This document shows, in pieces, positions 36,943 to 45,548 of a stretch of 64,000 nucleotides of DNA. The number at the start of each line of letters is the position of its first letter. Within the stretch, counting starts at the first letter, position 1. Location: NCBI GenBank assembly GCA_038530555.1, contig JBCBCN010000004.1, positions 248,001 to 312,000 on the forward strand, in the 5' to 3' direction. The translations under genes were made by a program, and so were the position numbers. The notes beneath the pieces were generated by a model, which ran no database searches, was not told where the DNA came from, and saw nothing but the letters and a program-made list of their open reading frames with translations. The DNA comes from HKCCE3408 sp038530555. Lineage in GTDB: Bacteria > Pseudomonadota > Alphaproteobacteria > Rhodobacterales > Rhodobacteraceae.

Positions 36943-37305
36943 TCAGTAGCACAGCACCCGGTCAGCCTCGGCCGCGAGACGGACGAGGACATCGGGCATG
37001 GCGAACTCGGCCGGGTGATCTGTTAGGAGATCGTCGTCATAGCCCCGCGCCTTGGCCGACATGCCGGACAGGTAAAACCGCCCGCCGCGCTCGGCGATTG
37101 CAGGCAAATGGTCGCGCAGCGCACCTGTGCCCTGGCCGACCAGCCCTTCGGCGTAATCCGGCGCCAGCAAATGCACGGCGTCCCCGGCCATAAAAACATC
37201 GACCTCGTGACCCTCTTTAAGGGCGGTCGCCGCGATAAGACAGCCGAGGGTTGCCTTGGTCGGGTCAGCGGGGCCGGAATGGATGTGGATGAGGAATTTC
37301 GCCAT
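36943..37305 (-). CDS. DsrE-family protein
   Basis: 120 residues. MAKFLIHIHSGPADPTKAT at the start and a second segment DVFMAGDAVHLL follow the DsrE/DsrF-like fold (beta-alpha with small-residue loop). Cys residues at 22 and 119 (VLCY end) may be redox active, but a sulfur-transfer role is not shown. It is convergent with the aminotransferase and 82 bp before the aldolase stop on the same strand. Confidence 0.82.
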   Translation of the reverse strand: MAKFLIHIHSGPADPTKATLGCLIAATALKEGHEVDVFMAGDAVHLLAPDYAEGLVGQGTGALRDHLPAIAERGGRFYLSGMSAKARGYDDDLLTDHPAEFAMPDVLVRLAAEADRVLCY

Positions 37306-37386
37306 GCTCGTGCCGCATCGTCGTCGTTACTTTCATGTGCAACGGTATGCAAAAGCGCCCGTCTTGGCCAGAGCGAAACGACCGGC

Positions 37387-38151
37387 TTAGCGCGCGTAAT
37401 CGCTGCCTTCCGCGTCCAAGATTGCCTTGAGCTCCGCCAGATGCGCCGTCGCCATATCCGGGTAGTCTTCCATCTCCCGCGCGGTCTTTTCGGCGATATC
37501 ATGGCTCAGGACGCGGAGCGGCTGACCGGTTTGCAGCGCGCGGATATAGGTCTCGGCCGCGCGCTCAAAATAATAGAGCCGATTGAACGTGTCGGCGACA
37601 TCCGCACCGATCACCAGGATGCCATGATTGCCCATCACCATGACCTTGCGCTTGGGATCACCCAGAAGGCCCGCGCAGCGCGTGCCCTCCTCCTCAAAAG
37701 CCAGGCCGCCAAACCCTTCGTCGATCACCACGCGGTCGAAGAACGTCGCCGTGTTCTGGTCGATCGGGGGCAACGTGCTGTCGGCGAGGCAGGCGAGCAC
37801 CGTGGCATGGATGGAATGCACATGCATGACGCAGCGCGCATGGGGTGCGTCGCGATGGATCGCGCCGTGCAGCCCCCAGGCCGTGGGATCGGGGGCGCCG
37901 GGCCGGTCCATCGTGGCGGGATCGAGCGCATCGATCTCCAGTAGGTCAGAGGCCTTGAGCCGCGCGAAATGCCGCCCCGCCGGGTTCATCAAGAACCGCG
38001 TGCCATCGTTGTTCACGGCCAGGGAGAAATGATTGGCCACGGCCTCATGCATGCCCATCCGCGCGGTCCAGCGAAAGGCGGCGGCCAGATCGACGCGCTC
38101 TGGCCAATGCGTGAGGTTGGGGTCGGGCGCGTGGCGGATCACTTGGGTCAT
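37387..38151 (-). CDS. Class II aldolase/adducin-family protein
   Basis: 254 residues from ATG 38151 (GGAG about 9 nt upstream). The zinc site is visible as CVMHVHSIHATVLACL (His-x-His) and NHGILVIG, with the family's N-terminal NHFSLAVNNDGTRFLMNPAG. Members are sugar-phosphate aldolases, epimerases or dehydratases; here the partner genes do not reveal the substrate. Same strand as the DsrE gene; the divergent partner upstream starts 187 bp away. Confidence 0.9.
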   Translation of the reverse strand: MTQVIRHAPDPNLTHWPERVDLAAAFRWTARMGMHEAVANHFSLAVNNDGTRFLMNPAGRHFARLKASDLLEIDALDPATMDRPGAPDPTAWGLHGAIHRDAPHARCVMHVHSIHATVLACLADSTLPPIDQNTATFFDRVVIDEGFGGLAFEEEGTRCAGLLGDPKRKVMVMGNHGILVIGADVADTFNRLYYFERAAETYIRALQTGQPLRVLSHDIAEKTAREMEDYPDMATAHLAELKAILDAEGSDYAR

Positions 38152-38338
38152 GGCTCTGGGCTCCGGAATTTTACGCCTCCAGTTTGGCACAGGATCGGGA
38201 GCTGCTGCACCCAAGGGGCGACATCGCGGCGGTCGTATTTGGTTTATGCAGACCCACGGGCAGCCGGGCGCTTGGCGAGAGCGACCCGCAGGCTTAAGAT
38301 GAATTTCGCGGGCGAAACGGGGCGGGACCGAAGGCAAG

Positions 38339-39325
38339 ATGGCGCGAGCAGATTTCACCATAGCGGTCGTCGCCCAGGCCGGGCGCTTGCAATACGAGGC
38401 GGCGCTTTTTGCGGCCTCTCTGAGGCATTTCTCGCCCGGGTTTCGCGGTCGGCTGATCGTCCTTGAGCCACAACCTGGGCCGCTTTGGCCCTCCGATCCG
38501 CGGATCTGGGACGGCGGTATCCGGGCCATTTTCGACCGGCTCGAGGCCGAGATCGTACCCTTCGAGGCGCGCCATTTCGGCGCCGCCTATCCCTATGGCA
38601 ACAAGATCGAGGGCCTCGCTGCCCTGCCCCAGGATGTGCCCTTCGTGTTCTTCGACAGCGATACCCTTATTACAGGAGAGATCGCCGAGGTGCCCTTTGA
38701 TTTCGACCGGCCGTCAGCGTCGTTGAGGCGCGAAAACACCTGGCCCCGGATTGAGCTCTACGGTCCGGGCTATGCGGAGATTTGGGGTGCGCTCTATGAG
38801 AAATTCGGCCTCGATTTCGAAAGCTCATTGGACCTCAGCCAGCCCGAGGAATACTGGCGCCGCTACCTCTATTTCAACGCGGGCTTTTTCTTCGGCGCCG
38901 ATCCGGCCGAGTTTGGCGCGCGCTTTGAGGAGACAGCCCTGGCGATCCGCGACGATCCGCCCGACGCACTGGTCTGTCAGTCGCTCGATCCCTGGCTCGA
39001 TCAGGTCGCGCTGCCCCTGGTGATCCACGGGCTGGGCGGCGGGCGCAGCTTGCCGCCGGGCTGGCTCGACGGGCGGGTGAGCTGTCATTACCGCACCCTT
39101 CCCCTCCTTTATGCGCGCGAGAGCGACCACGTTGTCGCCGCCTTGGAGGAGGTCACAGCACCCAATTGGCTCAAGAAAGTGCTCAAGGCGCATGAGCCGA
39201 TGAAGCGGATGGTCTATCAGGGCAAAGGCACCAAAGCGCGCGCGCTGTTTGACCGCGCGAACCTGCCACGCCGCGAACAAGCGATCAGGAATGCGCTCAA
39301 GCGCGAGAAGCTTTGGATGCGGTAG
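38339..39325 (+). CDS. Glycosyltransferase-like (GT-A fold, DxD) protein
   Basis: 328 residues, no signal peptide. The order of MARADFTIAVVAQAGRLQYEAALFAASL, then GNKIEGLAALPQDVPFVFFDSD (DSD at 106-108), a basic ASLRRENTWPR loop and YLYFNAGFFFGAD is the pattern of GT-A glycosyltransferases (GT8-like). The DSD should bind a metal and sugar nucleotide. The acceptor is unknown and no polysaccharide genes flank it; it ends 18 bp from clpX, converging. Confidence 0.72.
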   Translation: MARADFTIAVVAQAGRLQYEAALFAASLRHFSPGFRGRLIVLEPQPGPLWPSDPRIWDGGIRAIFDRLEAEIVPFEARHFGAAYPYGNKIEGLAALPQDVPFVFFDSDTLITGEIAEVPFDFDRPSASLRRENTWPRIELYGPGYAEIWGALYEKFGLDFESSLDLSQPEEYWRRYLYFNAGFFFGADPAEFGARFEETALAIRDDPPDALVCQSLDPWLDQVALPLVIHGLGGGRSLPPGWLDGRVSCHYRTLPLLYARESDHVVAALEEVTAPNWLKKVLKAHEPMKRMVYQGKGTKARALFDRANLPRREQAIRNALKREKLWMR

Positions 39326-39343
39326 GTCCGCGGATGGGGTCGA

Positions 39344-40609
39344 TCAGCTCGCGCTGGCCGATTCATCCTCAGATCGATCCGAATAGATCAGAAGCGGGCG
39401 CGCCTCGGTTTTGACCGCCTCTTCATTCACCACGACCTCGGCGACATTCTCGGTCCCCGGAAGATCGAACATCGTGTCGAGCAGGATGTCCTCGAGGATT
39501 GAGCGCAGGCCCCGCGCGCCGGTTTTGCGCTCGATCGCACGTTTTGCGATCGCGCCCAGCGCGTCATCGGTAAACTTCAGCTCCGTATCTTCCAGCTCAA
39601 AGAGGCGTTGATACTGTTTGACCAGAGCGTTCTTGGGCTGCGTCAGGATCGTGACCAGCGCGTCCTCGTCGAGGTCCTGCAGCGTCGCGATGACCGGCAG
39701 ACGGCCGACGAATTCCGGGATCAGACCGAATTTCAACAGGTCTTCCGGCTCAAGCTCGCCGAACAGCTCCCCCACGCCGCGGGCATCGGGGTCTTTGACA
39801 TCCGCGCCAAAGCCCATGGCCGAGCCCTTGCCGCGCTGCGCGATGATCTTTTCCAGACCGGCAAAAGCGCCACCGCAGATAAAGAGGATATTGGTGGTGT
39901 CGACTTGCAAGAATTCCTGCTGCGGGTGCTTACGCCCGCCTTGGGGCGGCACCGAGGCGACCGTGCCCTCCATGATCTTCAAAAGGGCCTGCTGCACCCC
40001 CTCGCCCGAAACATCGCGGGTGATCGACGGGTTGTCGGACTTACGCGTGATCTTGTCGACCTCGTCGATATAGACGATGCCGCGCTGCGCCCGGTCCACA
40101 TTGTACTCGCTGGCCTGCAGGAGCTTTAGGATGATGTTTTCGACATCTTCACCGACATATCCCGCCTCGGTCAGGGTCGTGGCATCGGCCATCGTAAACG
40201 GCACGTCGAGAATGCGCGCCAAGGTCTGGGCGAGCAGCGTCTTACCGCAGCCGGTCGGCCCGATCAGCATGATGTTGGACTTGGCCAGTTCGATATCGGA
40301 TTTGCCCGCCTGGTTGAGGCGCTTGTAGTGGTTGTGCACCGCCACCGAGAGGACGCGCTTGGCATGGGCCTGACCGATCACATAATCGTCAAGCACATCG
40401 CAGATTTCCTTGGGCGTCGGCACGCCGTCGGAGGATTTCAGGCCAGCGCTCTTGGTCTCCTCGCGGATGATGTCCATGCACAGCTCAACGCATTCGTCGC
40501 AGATGAACACGGTTGGGCCCGCGATGAGCTTGCGCACCTCGTGCTGACTTTTGCCGCAAAACGAGCAATAAAGCGTGTTCTTGCTGTCGCTGCCTGACGA
40601 ATTCGCCAT
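39344..40609 (-). CDS. clpX: ClpX ATPase subunit of the Clp protease
   Basis: 421 residues from ATG 40609 (GAGGTGA upstream). N-terminal zinc-binding domain: CSFCGKSQHEVRKL and FICDECVELC. AAA+ core: Walker A GPTGCGKT, Walker B GIVYIDEVDKI. It unfolds tagged substrates and feeds them to ClpP. It follows clpP on the minus strand after a 188-bp gap; that gap contains a hairpin just after the clpP stop. Confidence 0.97.
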   Translation of the reverse strand: MANSSGSDSKNTLYCSFCGKSQHEVRKLIAGPTVFICDECVELCMDIIREETKSAGLKSSDGVPTPKEICDVLDDYVIGQAHAKRVLSVAVHNHYKRLNQAGKSDIELAKSNIMLIGPTGCGKTLLAQTLARILDVPFTMADATTLTEAGYVGEDVENIILKLLQASEYNVDRAQRGIVYIDEVDKITRKSDNPSITRDVSGEGVQQALLKIMEGTVASVPPQGGRKHPQQEFLQVDTTNILFICGGAFAGLEKIIAQRGKGSAMGFGADVKDPDARGVGELFGELEPEDLLKFGLIPEFVGRLPVIATLQDLDEDALVTILTQPKNALVKQYQRLFELEDTELKFTDDALGAIAKRAIERKTGARGLRSILEDILLDTMFDLPGTENVAEVVVNEEAVKTEARPLLIYSDRSEDESASAS

Positions 40610-40776
40610 CTCAGTCACCTCGGCCTTCTCTGTCAGGTCCTGCCCCTGCGGGACCGTGCGATTGGGCGGCCCGGAAATTGGACCAGATCGAGCCGGTTGA
40701 AACCCGACCACATTTGTCTTTGCAAAAGCCTAGACCAGCGGCCCGGGCGCCTCAATGTCAAAATGCGTGGGCCAAG

Positions 40777-40796
40777 CCCCGGCAGACAGGCCGGGG
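40777..40796 (-). terminator. GC hairpin between clpP and clpX
   Basis: CCCCGGC-N6-GCCGGGG, 7-bp perfect stem directly after the clpP stop codon (40798). No T-run follows on the minus strand, so it may attenuate or stabilise the clpP message rather than end it fully. Confidence 0.45.
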
Positions 40797-40797
40797 A

Positions 40798-41430
40798 TCA
40801 GCCATCCTCTTCGCCCGGAACGATCCGGTTTTCGACGATTTCATCAATCAAACCCCAGTCTTTGGCCTCGACCGGATCCATGAAGTTGTCACGCTCCAGC
40901 GCGTCGACCACCGTTTCGAGCTTCTGACCAGTGTGTTTCACATAGATCTCGTTGAGCCGCGTCTTGAGCTTTTGCGTCTCCTGAGCGTGGATCAGGATGT
41001 CAGTCGCCTGGCCCTGATAGCCGCCCGAGGGCTGGTGGACCATGATCCGGCTATTGGGCAGCGAGAACCGCATCCCGTTCTCCCCCGCCGTCAGCAGCAG
41101 GGAGCCCATCGAGGCCGCCTGGCCAATAACCAGGGTCGAGACAGCGGGTTTGATGTATTGCATCGTGTCGTAGATCGACAGGCCACTGGTCACGACACCG
41201 CCGGGCGAGTTGATATACATCGAGATTTCTTTGGACGGGTTTTCCGCCTCAAGGTGTAGCAGCTGGGCGACGATCAAGCTTGCCATCCCGTCATGCACGG
41301 GGCCGTTCACAAAGATGATCCGCTCCTTGAGCAGGCGCGAAAAGATGTCGTAGGCGCGTTCTCCGCGGCTGGTCTGTTCGACCACCATCGGGACGAGCGT
41401 ATTCATATAAATTTCGTTGGGATCCGTCAT
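40798..41430 (-). CDS. clpP: ClpP serine protease subunit
   Basis: 210 residues from ATG 41430 (AGGTGC upstream). Catalytic Ser107 in GQAASMGS, His132 in MVHQP and Asp181 in ERDNFM. Forms the double-ring barrel that degrades substrates delivered by ClpX. A longer in-frame start is possible but would add a non-conserved tail. Upstream lies a repeat-rich region shared with the photolyase-like gene. Confidence 0.97.
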   Translation of the reverse strand: MTDPNEIYMNTLVPMVVEQTSRGERAYDIFSRLLKERIIFVNGPVHDGMASLIVAQLLHLEAENPSKEISMYINSPGGVVTSGLSIYDTMQYIKPAVSTLVIGQAASMGSLLLTAGENGMRFSLPNSRIMVHQPSGGYQGQATDILIHAQETQKLKTRLNEIYVKHTGQKLETVVDALERDNFMDPVEAKDWGLIDEIVENRIVPGEEDG

Positions 41431-41537
41431 GCACCTGCCTCTGGGTCTGAGCGTCGACATCTGGCCTGAGCGGGTGGCGCCGATCGCGTGACCAAGATGG
41501 TAGTTGTCCACCCGGGGGGCTGCAAGGGCGCCCCCTT

Positions 41538-41587
41538 AAAAAGGCTGGCGAAAAGGCTCGTAAAGGGGCTTGCCAAAAGGGCTTGTC
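41538..41587. repeat. Degenerate 12-13-bp tandem array, four units
   Basis: Units AAAAAGGCTGGCG, AAAAGGCTCGTA, AAGGGGCTTGCC and AAAAGGGCTTGTC follow each other without gaps. Confidence 0.55.
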
Positions 41588-41608
41588 GATCCCTGACGCT
41601 ATGCCCGG

Positions 41609-41638
41609 ACATACTGGCCCCAAACATACTGGCCCCGA
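41609..41638 (+). repeat. Two-copy 15-bp TGGCCCC-type tandem repeat
   Basis: ACATACTGGCCCCAA followed by ACATACTGGCCCCGA. The 20-odd bp core CCCCAAACATACTGG matches the reverse complement of the 31211-31290 array with one difference. Confidence 0.65.
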
Positions 41639-41771
41639 ACAAACCGCCCACATCGCGCCCCGTCTCACGCAAACCGCGCCGCTCTGGCCTATATCGCACC
41701 ATCGTGCTGCCCCCCGGCTTGAAACCCAACAGCGCCCCTCTAACCTCTTGCGCGTTAAGATCGGATTAAGG

Positions 41772-43004
41772 ATGCGCCAGATGTTTGAGCCCAATCGCAC
41801 CGCCGCGCTCTCCCGTTTGAAGGGCTTCCTGCCCCAGGCAGGGCGCGATTACGCCTCCAAGCGCAACTTCGATCTGCCCGGCGAGGGCCACCCCCATGTC
41901 TCGAGCCTGTCGCCCTATATTCGCCACCGCCTGATCACCGAGGAGGAGGTGTTGGGCGCCGTCCTGGCCCGCCACAGCCCGCAAGCGGCCGAGAAGTTCA
42001 TCGCAGAGGTTTGCTGGCGCACCTATTGGAAGGGCTGGCTTGAGCTCAGATCCTCGATCTGGGGCGATTACGTCGCCGGTCGCGACCGCGCGCGCCAGGA
42101 TTATGCGGGCGACAAAGCGCTGGCCCGGGCTGAGGATGGTCGCTCTGGCGTCGAGGCGCTCGATGCCTGGACCGCAGAGCTGCTCGAGACCGGGTATCTG
42201 CACAACCATGCCCGCATGTGGTACGCCTCGATCTGGATTTTCACCCTCGGCCTGCCCTGGCAGCTGGGTGCCGATCTGTTCCTGCGCAATCTGATCGACG
42301 GCGATCCCGCGTCCAACACGCTGGGCTGGCGCTGGGTGGCGGGGCTGCATACGCGGGGCAAGCACTACCTCGCGCGGCCCGACAATATCGCGAAATACAC
42401 CTCTGGCCGGTTCCGCCCAAAAGATCTCAACACCAAGGCCGGGCCATTGAAAGGCGCCGACCTGCCCAAGCCAGGCAGCCCGCCGCGCCAAGACTATATC
42501 GACCCAAGCCTGCCCACCGCGTTCCTGTTGACCGAGGAAGACCTCTCACCGGGCTACCTCCTGGCCCAGTTCGCCGGCGACAGCTTGGGCCACGCCGCGC
42601 TTCTGGCCGATGACGCGCGCAGCGATGCGGAGGTCGCGGGGCACGTGACCACCTTCACCGAGGGCGCCATCGCTGACGCCAGCGCCCGCTGGGCCGACAA
42701 GCTTGGCCCGGCAGGCCCGGTCAGCCGCGATCCGGTCGCGCTGGCGCGTTGGGCTGAAGCCTCGGGTGCCAGCCAGATCGTCGCGCCCTACACGCCGACA
42801 GGGCCGGCGAAAACCAGATTAAAAACGCTTCGTAAGCTTCTGCCTGAGAAAGATATTCAGCTTATCATACCGATCAGGGATTGGGACCGGATCGGCTATC
42901 CCCGGGCGACCCACGGCTTTTTCCGGTTCAAGGATGTGATCCCCGATCTGCTGGACCTGACGCGGCCGGATGGCACGGGCGATCTATTCGCCCGCGCATC
43001 CTGA
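41772..43004 (+). CDS. Photolyase/cryptochrome-like flavoprotein with apparently swapped domain order
   Basis: 410 residues from ATG 41772; ATG 41781 has a better-spaced AAGGA and may be the true start. Residues 1 to about 250 match the FAD-binding domain of photolyases: SLSPYIRHRLI, FIAEVCWRTYWKG, TGYLHNHARMWYAS, DGDPASNTLGWRWVAG, and RPDNIAKYTSGRF. There is no alpha/beta antenna domain in front; instead residues 285-405 (LARWAEASGASQIVAPY, IQLIIPIRDWDRIGYP, GFFRFKDVIPDL) resemble the second half of that domain placed after the FAD part. DNA repair or light sensing is possible; activity is uncertain. Confidence 0.8.
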   Translation: MRQMFEPNRTAALSRLKGFLPQAGRDYASKRNFDLPGEGHPHVSSLSPYIRHRLITEEEVLGAVLARHSPQAAEKFIAEVCWRTYWKGWLELRSSIWGDYVAGRDRARQDYAGDKALARAEDGRSGVEALDAWTAELLETGYLHNHARMWYASIWIFTLGLPWQLGADLFLRNLIDGDPASNTLGWRWVAGLHTRGKHYLARPDNIAKYTSGRFRPKDLNTKAGPLKGADLPKPGSPPRQDYIDPSLPTAFLLTEEDLSPGYLLAQFAGDSLGHAALLADDARSDAEVAGHVTTFTEGAIADASARWADKLGPAGPVSRDPVALARWAEASGASQIVAPYTPTGPAKTRLKTLRKLLPEKDIQLIIPIRDWDRIGYPRATHGFFRFKDVIPDLLDLTRPDGTGDLFARAS

Positions 43005-43010
43005 GCCCCC

Positions 43011-43026
43011 GCGCGTCCCGACGCGC
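43011..43026. terminator. Bidirectional hairpin between convergent genes
   Basis: GCGCGT-CCCG-ACGCGC, 6-bp stem and 4-nt loop, just after the photolyase-like stop and 17 bp before the znuA stop. On the plus strand GTCTTAAAT follows. Suitable as a shared terminator. Confidence 0.45.
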
Positions 43027-43042
43027 GTCTTAAATCAACGTC

Positions 43043-44179
43043 TCACCCGCACTCGGCCAGGGTCTCTGCAATCGCGCCTAGCACCGTGGGATAAAGCGCC
43101 GGACCCGGCTCAAGGCCTGCACCCAACGGATCGACCTGCTTGACCTGCACCGGCAGGCCGTCGGTCAGCGAGGCCACGATCCCGGGATCGAACTGCGGCT
43201 CGGTCAGAACGCAGACGCCCTCACTGCCCGCGATCAGCTCCTGCAGCTCAAGCATTTGACCCGCCGAGGGAAGCTCCCCGTCATGCAGGGCGATCGTGTC
43301 GAGCGCCGCATAATCGAACCGCGCCTCGAAATAGGCGAAAGCGTCGTGGAACAGCACGAAGGACGGGTCGAGCCCTTCAAATTGGCCCTCGATCTCCACA
43401 GCCAGCGCCAAAATCTCATCCGCCGTGGCCTGCGCATTGGCTTGATAAGTCGCCGCATTTTCTGGGTCGGCCTCGGACAAATGCTCCGCAATGGCACCGA
43501 GCCAGGCGATGGCATTGAGCGGGTCGAGCCAGAGATGCTGATCCATACCGCGCAGGCTGTCGGCGGAGGCATCCATCATGTCGTCGTCATGGCCGTGATC
43601 ATCGTGGGCATGATCGTCGTGATCGTCGTGCTCTTCACCCTCGGCATGCTCCTCATGGTCGTGATCGTCGTGATCCTCGCCCTCGGCATGCTCCTCATGG
43701 TCGTGATCGTCGTGATCCTCGCCCTCCGCATGCTCCTCATGATCGTCGTGGTCCGCATGATCATCGTGATCGTCGTGATCGTCGTGATCGTCGTGATCGT
43801 CGTGGCCGTGATCATGGTCATGGCCCTCGGCCGCTTCAAGCAGCGTCACACCTTCCACGAGGCCCAGATTGATCACTTCAGCATCGGGCGCCAAGCTGTC
43901 GAGCTGACCGGCAAGACCCGGCATCAACAGTCCGGTTTGCAGAACGATTTCAGAATCTTGCAGCGCTTGCGCCTGGGACGGACGCAGCGAAAAGCCATGC
44001 GGGCTGATCTCGGCGGGCAACAACAGCTGGGGCGCGCCGACCCCCTCCATGACCGCCGCGGCCAACGAATGCACCGGGGCGATATCGGCCACCACGCGGG
44101 GCACATCGGCCATCGCCATCGGCGCCGTGAAGGCCACCAAACCGGTGCTGAGCAGAAGACGTGTCGAGTGTTTGCGCAT
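43043..44179 (-). CDS. znuA: Zinc ABC transporter substrate-binding protein
   Basis: 378 residues from ATG 44179, with signal peptide STRLLLSTGLVAFTAPMAMA. Cluster A-1 zinc-binding protein: DIAPVHSLAAAVM (first metal His), SPHGFSLRPSQ, a middle His, and DAFAYFEARFDY. Between about residues 120 and 205 there is a long His/Asp/Glu loop with a 14-residue unit (DHDDHDHEEHAEGE) repeated in tandem, encoded by a 42-bp DNA repeat (43620-43740). This loop captures or buffers zinc in the periplasm. It diverges from zur across a 72-bp gap. Confidence 0.95.
   Translation of the reverse strand: MRKHSTRLLLSTGLVAFTAPMAMADVPRVVADIAPVHSLAAAVMEGVGAPQLLLPAEISPHGFSLRPSQAQALQDSEIVLQTGLLMPGLAGQLDSLAPDAEVINLGLVEGVTLLEAAEGHDHDHGHDDHDDHDDHDDHDDHADHDDHEEHAEGEDHDDHDHEEHAEGEDHDDHDHEEHAEGEEHDDHDDHAHDDHGHDDDMMDASADSLRGMDQHLWLDPLNAIAWLGAIAEHLSEADPENAATYQANAQATADEILALAVEIEGQFEGLDPSFVLFHDAFAYFEARFDYAALDTIALHDGELPSAGQMLELQELIAGSEGVCVLTEPQFDPGIVASLTDGLPVQVKQVDPLGAGLEPGPALYPTVLGAIAETLAECG
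43602..43830 (-). repeat. In-frame tandem repeat coding for the His-rich loop of ZnuA
   Basis: Near-identical 42-bp units (encoding the 14-residue HDDHDHEEHAEGE-type unit) plus shorter GATCGTCGT-type triplet runs near 43765-43803. Slippage here would change the number of zinc ligands without breaking the frame, because units are multiples of three. Confidence 0.7.
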
Positions 44180-44215
44180 GGACTTTCCCCGGGTATTGTG
44201 ATCGAACGGGTATGC

Positions 44216-44235
44216 GTTATCTGATATAATATAAC
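44216..44235. promoter_or_regulatory. Candidate Zur operator between znuA and zur
   Basis: GTTATCTGATATAATATAAC is a 20-bp imperfect palindrome (16 of 20 positions symmetric) centred between the divergent znuA and zur starts, with GTTAT/ATAAC ends as in alphaproteobacterial Zur boxes. It contains TATAAT (44225-44230), a good -10 for zur. Binding here would repress both directions when zinc is sufficient. Confidence 0.7.
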
Positions 44236-44251
44236 ACCTCAAGAGGACACG

Positions 44252-44728
44252 ATGCCGAACGAGGGCTTCCATCGCCATGATCACAGCACCTGCGTCGAAA
44301 CGGCGCTGGCATCGGCCGAGGCGCGCTGTGCCGAGGAGCGGCTGCGCCTGACACCTGTGCGGCGTCGCATCCTGGAAATCCTGTTGGAAGAACACCGCGC
44401 GCTCGGCGCCTACGATATCCTCGACCGGCTGCGGGCCGAGGGGATGGCGGCGCAGCCCCCCGTCGCCTATCGCGCGCTCGAATTTCTAGTTGGCAACGGC
44501 TTCGCCCACCGCATCGAGCGGCGCAGCGCCTATATCGCCTGCACTGAGCAGGATCCCGATCACGCGCCGATGTTCCTGATCTGCCGCAGTTGTGACAGCA
44601 TCGCCGAAAGCTCGATCAAACGCACCGATCTGGCGCGTGAAGCCAAGCATGCGGGCTTTGTGATCGAGCATCAGGTGCTCGAGGCCGAAGGTCTGTGCCC
44701 CGCTTGCACCGACACCGCGGCGCCTTGA
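44252..44728 (+). CDS. zur: Fur-family zinc uptake regulator
   Basis: 158 residues, AGAGGA before ATG 44252. The N-terminal winged helix (RLRLTPVRRRILEILLEEHRALGAYDILDRL) and C-terminal dimer/metal domain with CRSCDS and CPACT cysteine pairs (structural zinc) fit Fur/Zur. Its place opposite znuA and upstream of znuC-znuB indicates Zur rather than an iron regulator. It probably controls its own operon through the 44216-44235 site. Confidence 0.93.
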   Translation: MPNEGFHRHDHSTCVETALASAEARCAEERLRLTPVRRRILEILLEEHRALGAYDILDRLRAEGMAAQPPVAYRALEFLVGNGFAHRIERRSAYIACTEQDPDHAPMFLICRSCDSIAESSIKRTDLAREAKHAGFVIEHQVLEAEGLCPACTDTAAP

Positions 44729-44759
44729 ACCAGGCGCCAACCGCGATGCCCCAGCCGCA

Positions 44760-45533
44760 ATGAAAGACGGGACCTCACAGCCGGAGGCAATACGGGAAGA
44801 TACGGCACTCATCCGCTGCTCCGATGTGACGTTCGGCTATGGCGGTCCGCCCGTGCTGCGCGATATCAGTTTCGCCATTTCCCGCGGTGAAATCGTCACA
44901 ATCGTGGGGCCCAACGGTTCGGGAAAGACAAGCTTTCTCAAAGGTCTGATCGGCGCTCTTAAACCATTAACAGGCCGGATCACTCAGCGCTCGGGGCTTA
45001 GGTTGGGCTATGTGCCGCAGCGCCTGCATGTCGATGCCAGCCTGCCGATGACCGTCGCCCGTTTCCTAAACCTACCCCGCCGTCAGGCCCGCACCCGTGT
45101 GACAGAGGCGCTTGAGCGCGCCGGCGCAGTCGGACTGGGCACGCGCCAAATCACGGCACTGTCTGGCGGTCAGATGCAGCGGGTCCTGCTGGCTCGCGCC
45201 CTGCTTGATGCGCCTGATCTCCTGCTCCTCGATGAGCCGACCCAGAGCCTCGATCAACCGGGTGCGGCCGCCTTTTATCGCCAGATCGAGGAGGTGCGGG
45301 CCGATCTCGGCTGTGCCGTTCTGATGGTCAGCCACGATTTGCACGTCGTGATGAGCGCGTCGGACCGTGTCATTTGTCTCAACGGTCATATCTGCTGTGA
45401 GGGACAGCCCGAGATGGTCGCAGCCGCGCCGGAATACCGCGCGCTCTTTGGGGAGGGCACGCATGGCACTCTGGCGCTCTATCGCCATCACCATGATCAT
45501 GATCATGATCATGATCCCGCGGCGAGCGCCTGA
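44760..45533 (+). CDS. znuC: Zinc ABC transporter ATPase
   Basis: 257 residues. Walker A GPNGSGKTS, signature LSGGQMQRVLLARAL, Walker B LLLLDEPTQSLD and switch VSHDLHVVM. The C-terminus is HHHDHDHDHDPAASA, a metal-binding tail from a repeated CATGAT run (45488-45514); a histidine tail on the cytoplasmic ATPase is unusual and could sense or buffer zinc. Starts 31 bp after zur and precedes znuB by 15 bp, so the three are likely one operon. Confidence 0.95.
   Translation: MKDGTSQPEAIREDTALIRCSDVTFGYGGPPVLRDISFAISRGEIVTIVGPNGSGKTSFLKGLIGALKPLTGRITQRSGLRLGYVPQRLHVDASLPMTVARFLNLPRRQARTRVTEALERAGAVGLGTRQITALSGGQMQRVLLARALLDAPDLLLLDEPTQSLDQPGAAAFYRQIEEVRADLGCAVLMVSHDLHVVMSASDRVICLNGHICCEGQPEMVAAAPEYRALFGEGTHGTLALYRHHHDHDHDHDPAASA
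45488..45514 (+). repeat. CATGAT run coding for the His/Asp tail of ZnuC
   Basis: About four tandem 6-bp CATGAT units, in frame, at the end of znuC. Each encodes His-Asp. Confidence 0.65.
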
Positions 45534-45548
45534 TGCCGGATAGCCCCG

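Larger units (their letters stand above)
41431..41771. other. Divergent intergenic region with two tandem-repeat arrays
   Basis: 341 bp between clpP (minus) and the photolyase-like gene (plus). It holds a degenerate 12-13-bp array (41538-41587) and a two-copy 15-bp repeat (41609-41638). No further gene is apparent; promoters for both genes must be here, but none is clear by eye. Confidence 0.5.

Noticed and set aside
43602..43830. Minisatellite with independent function in the zinc locus
   Set aside because: The repeat is in frame within znuA and explained by its His-rich loop.
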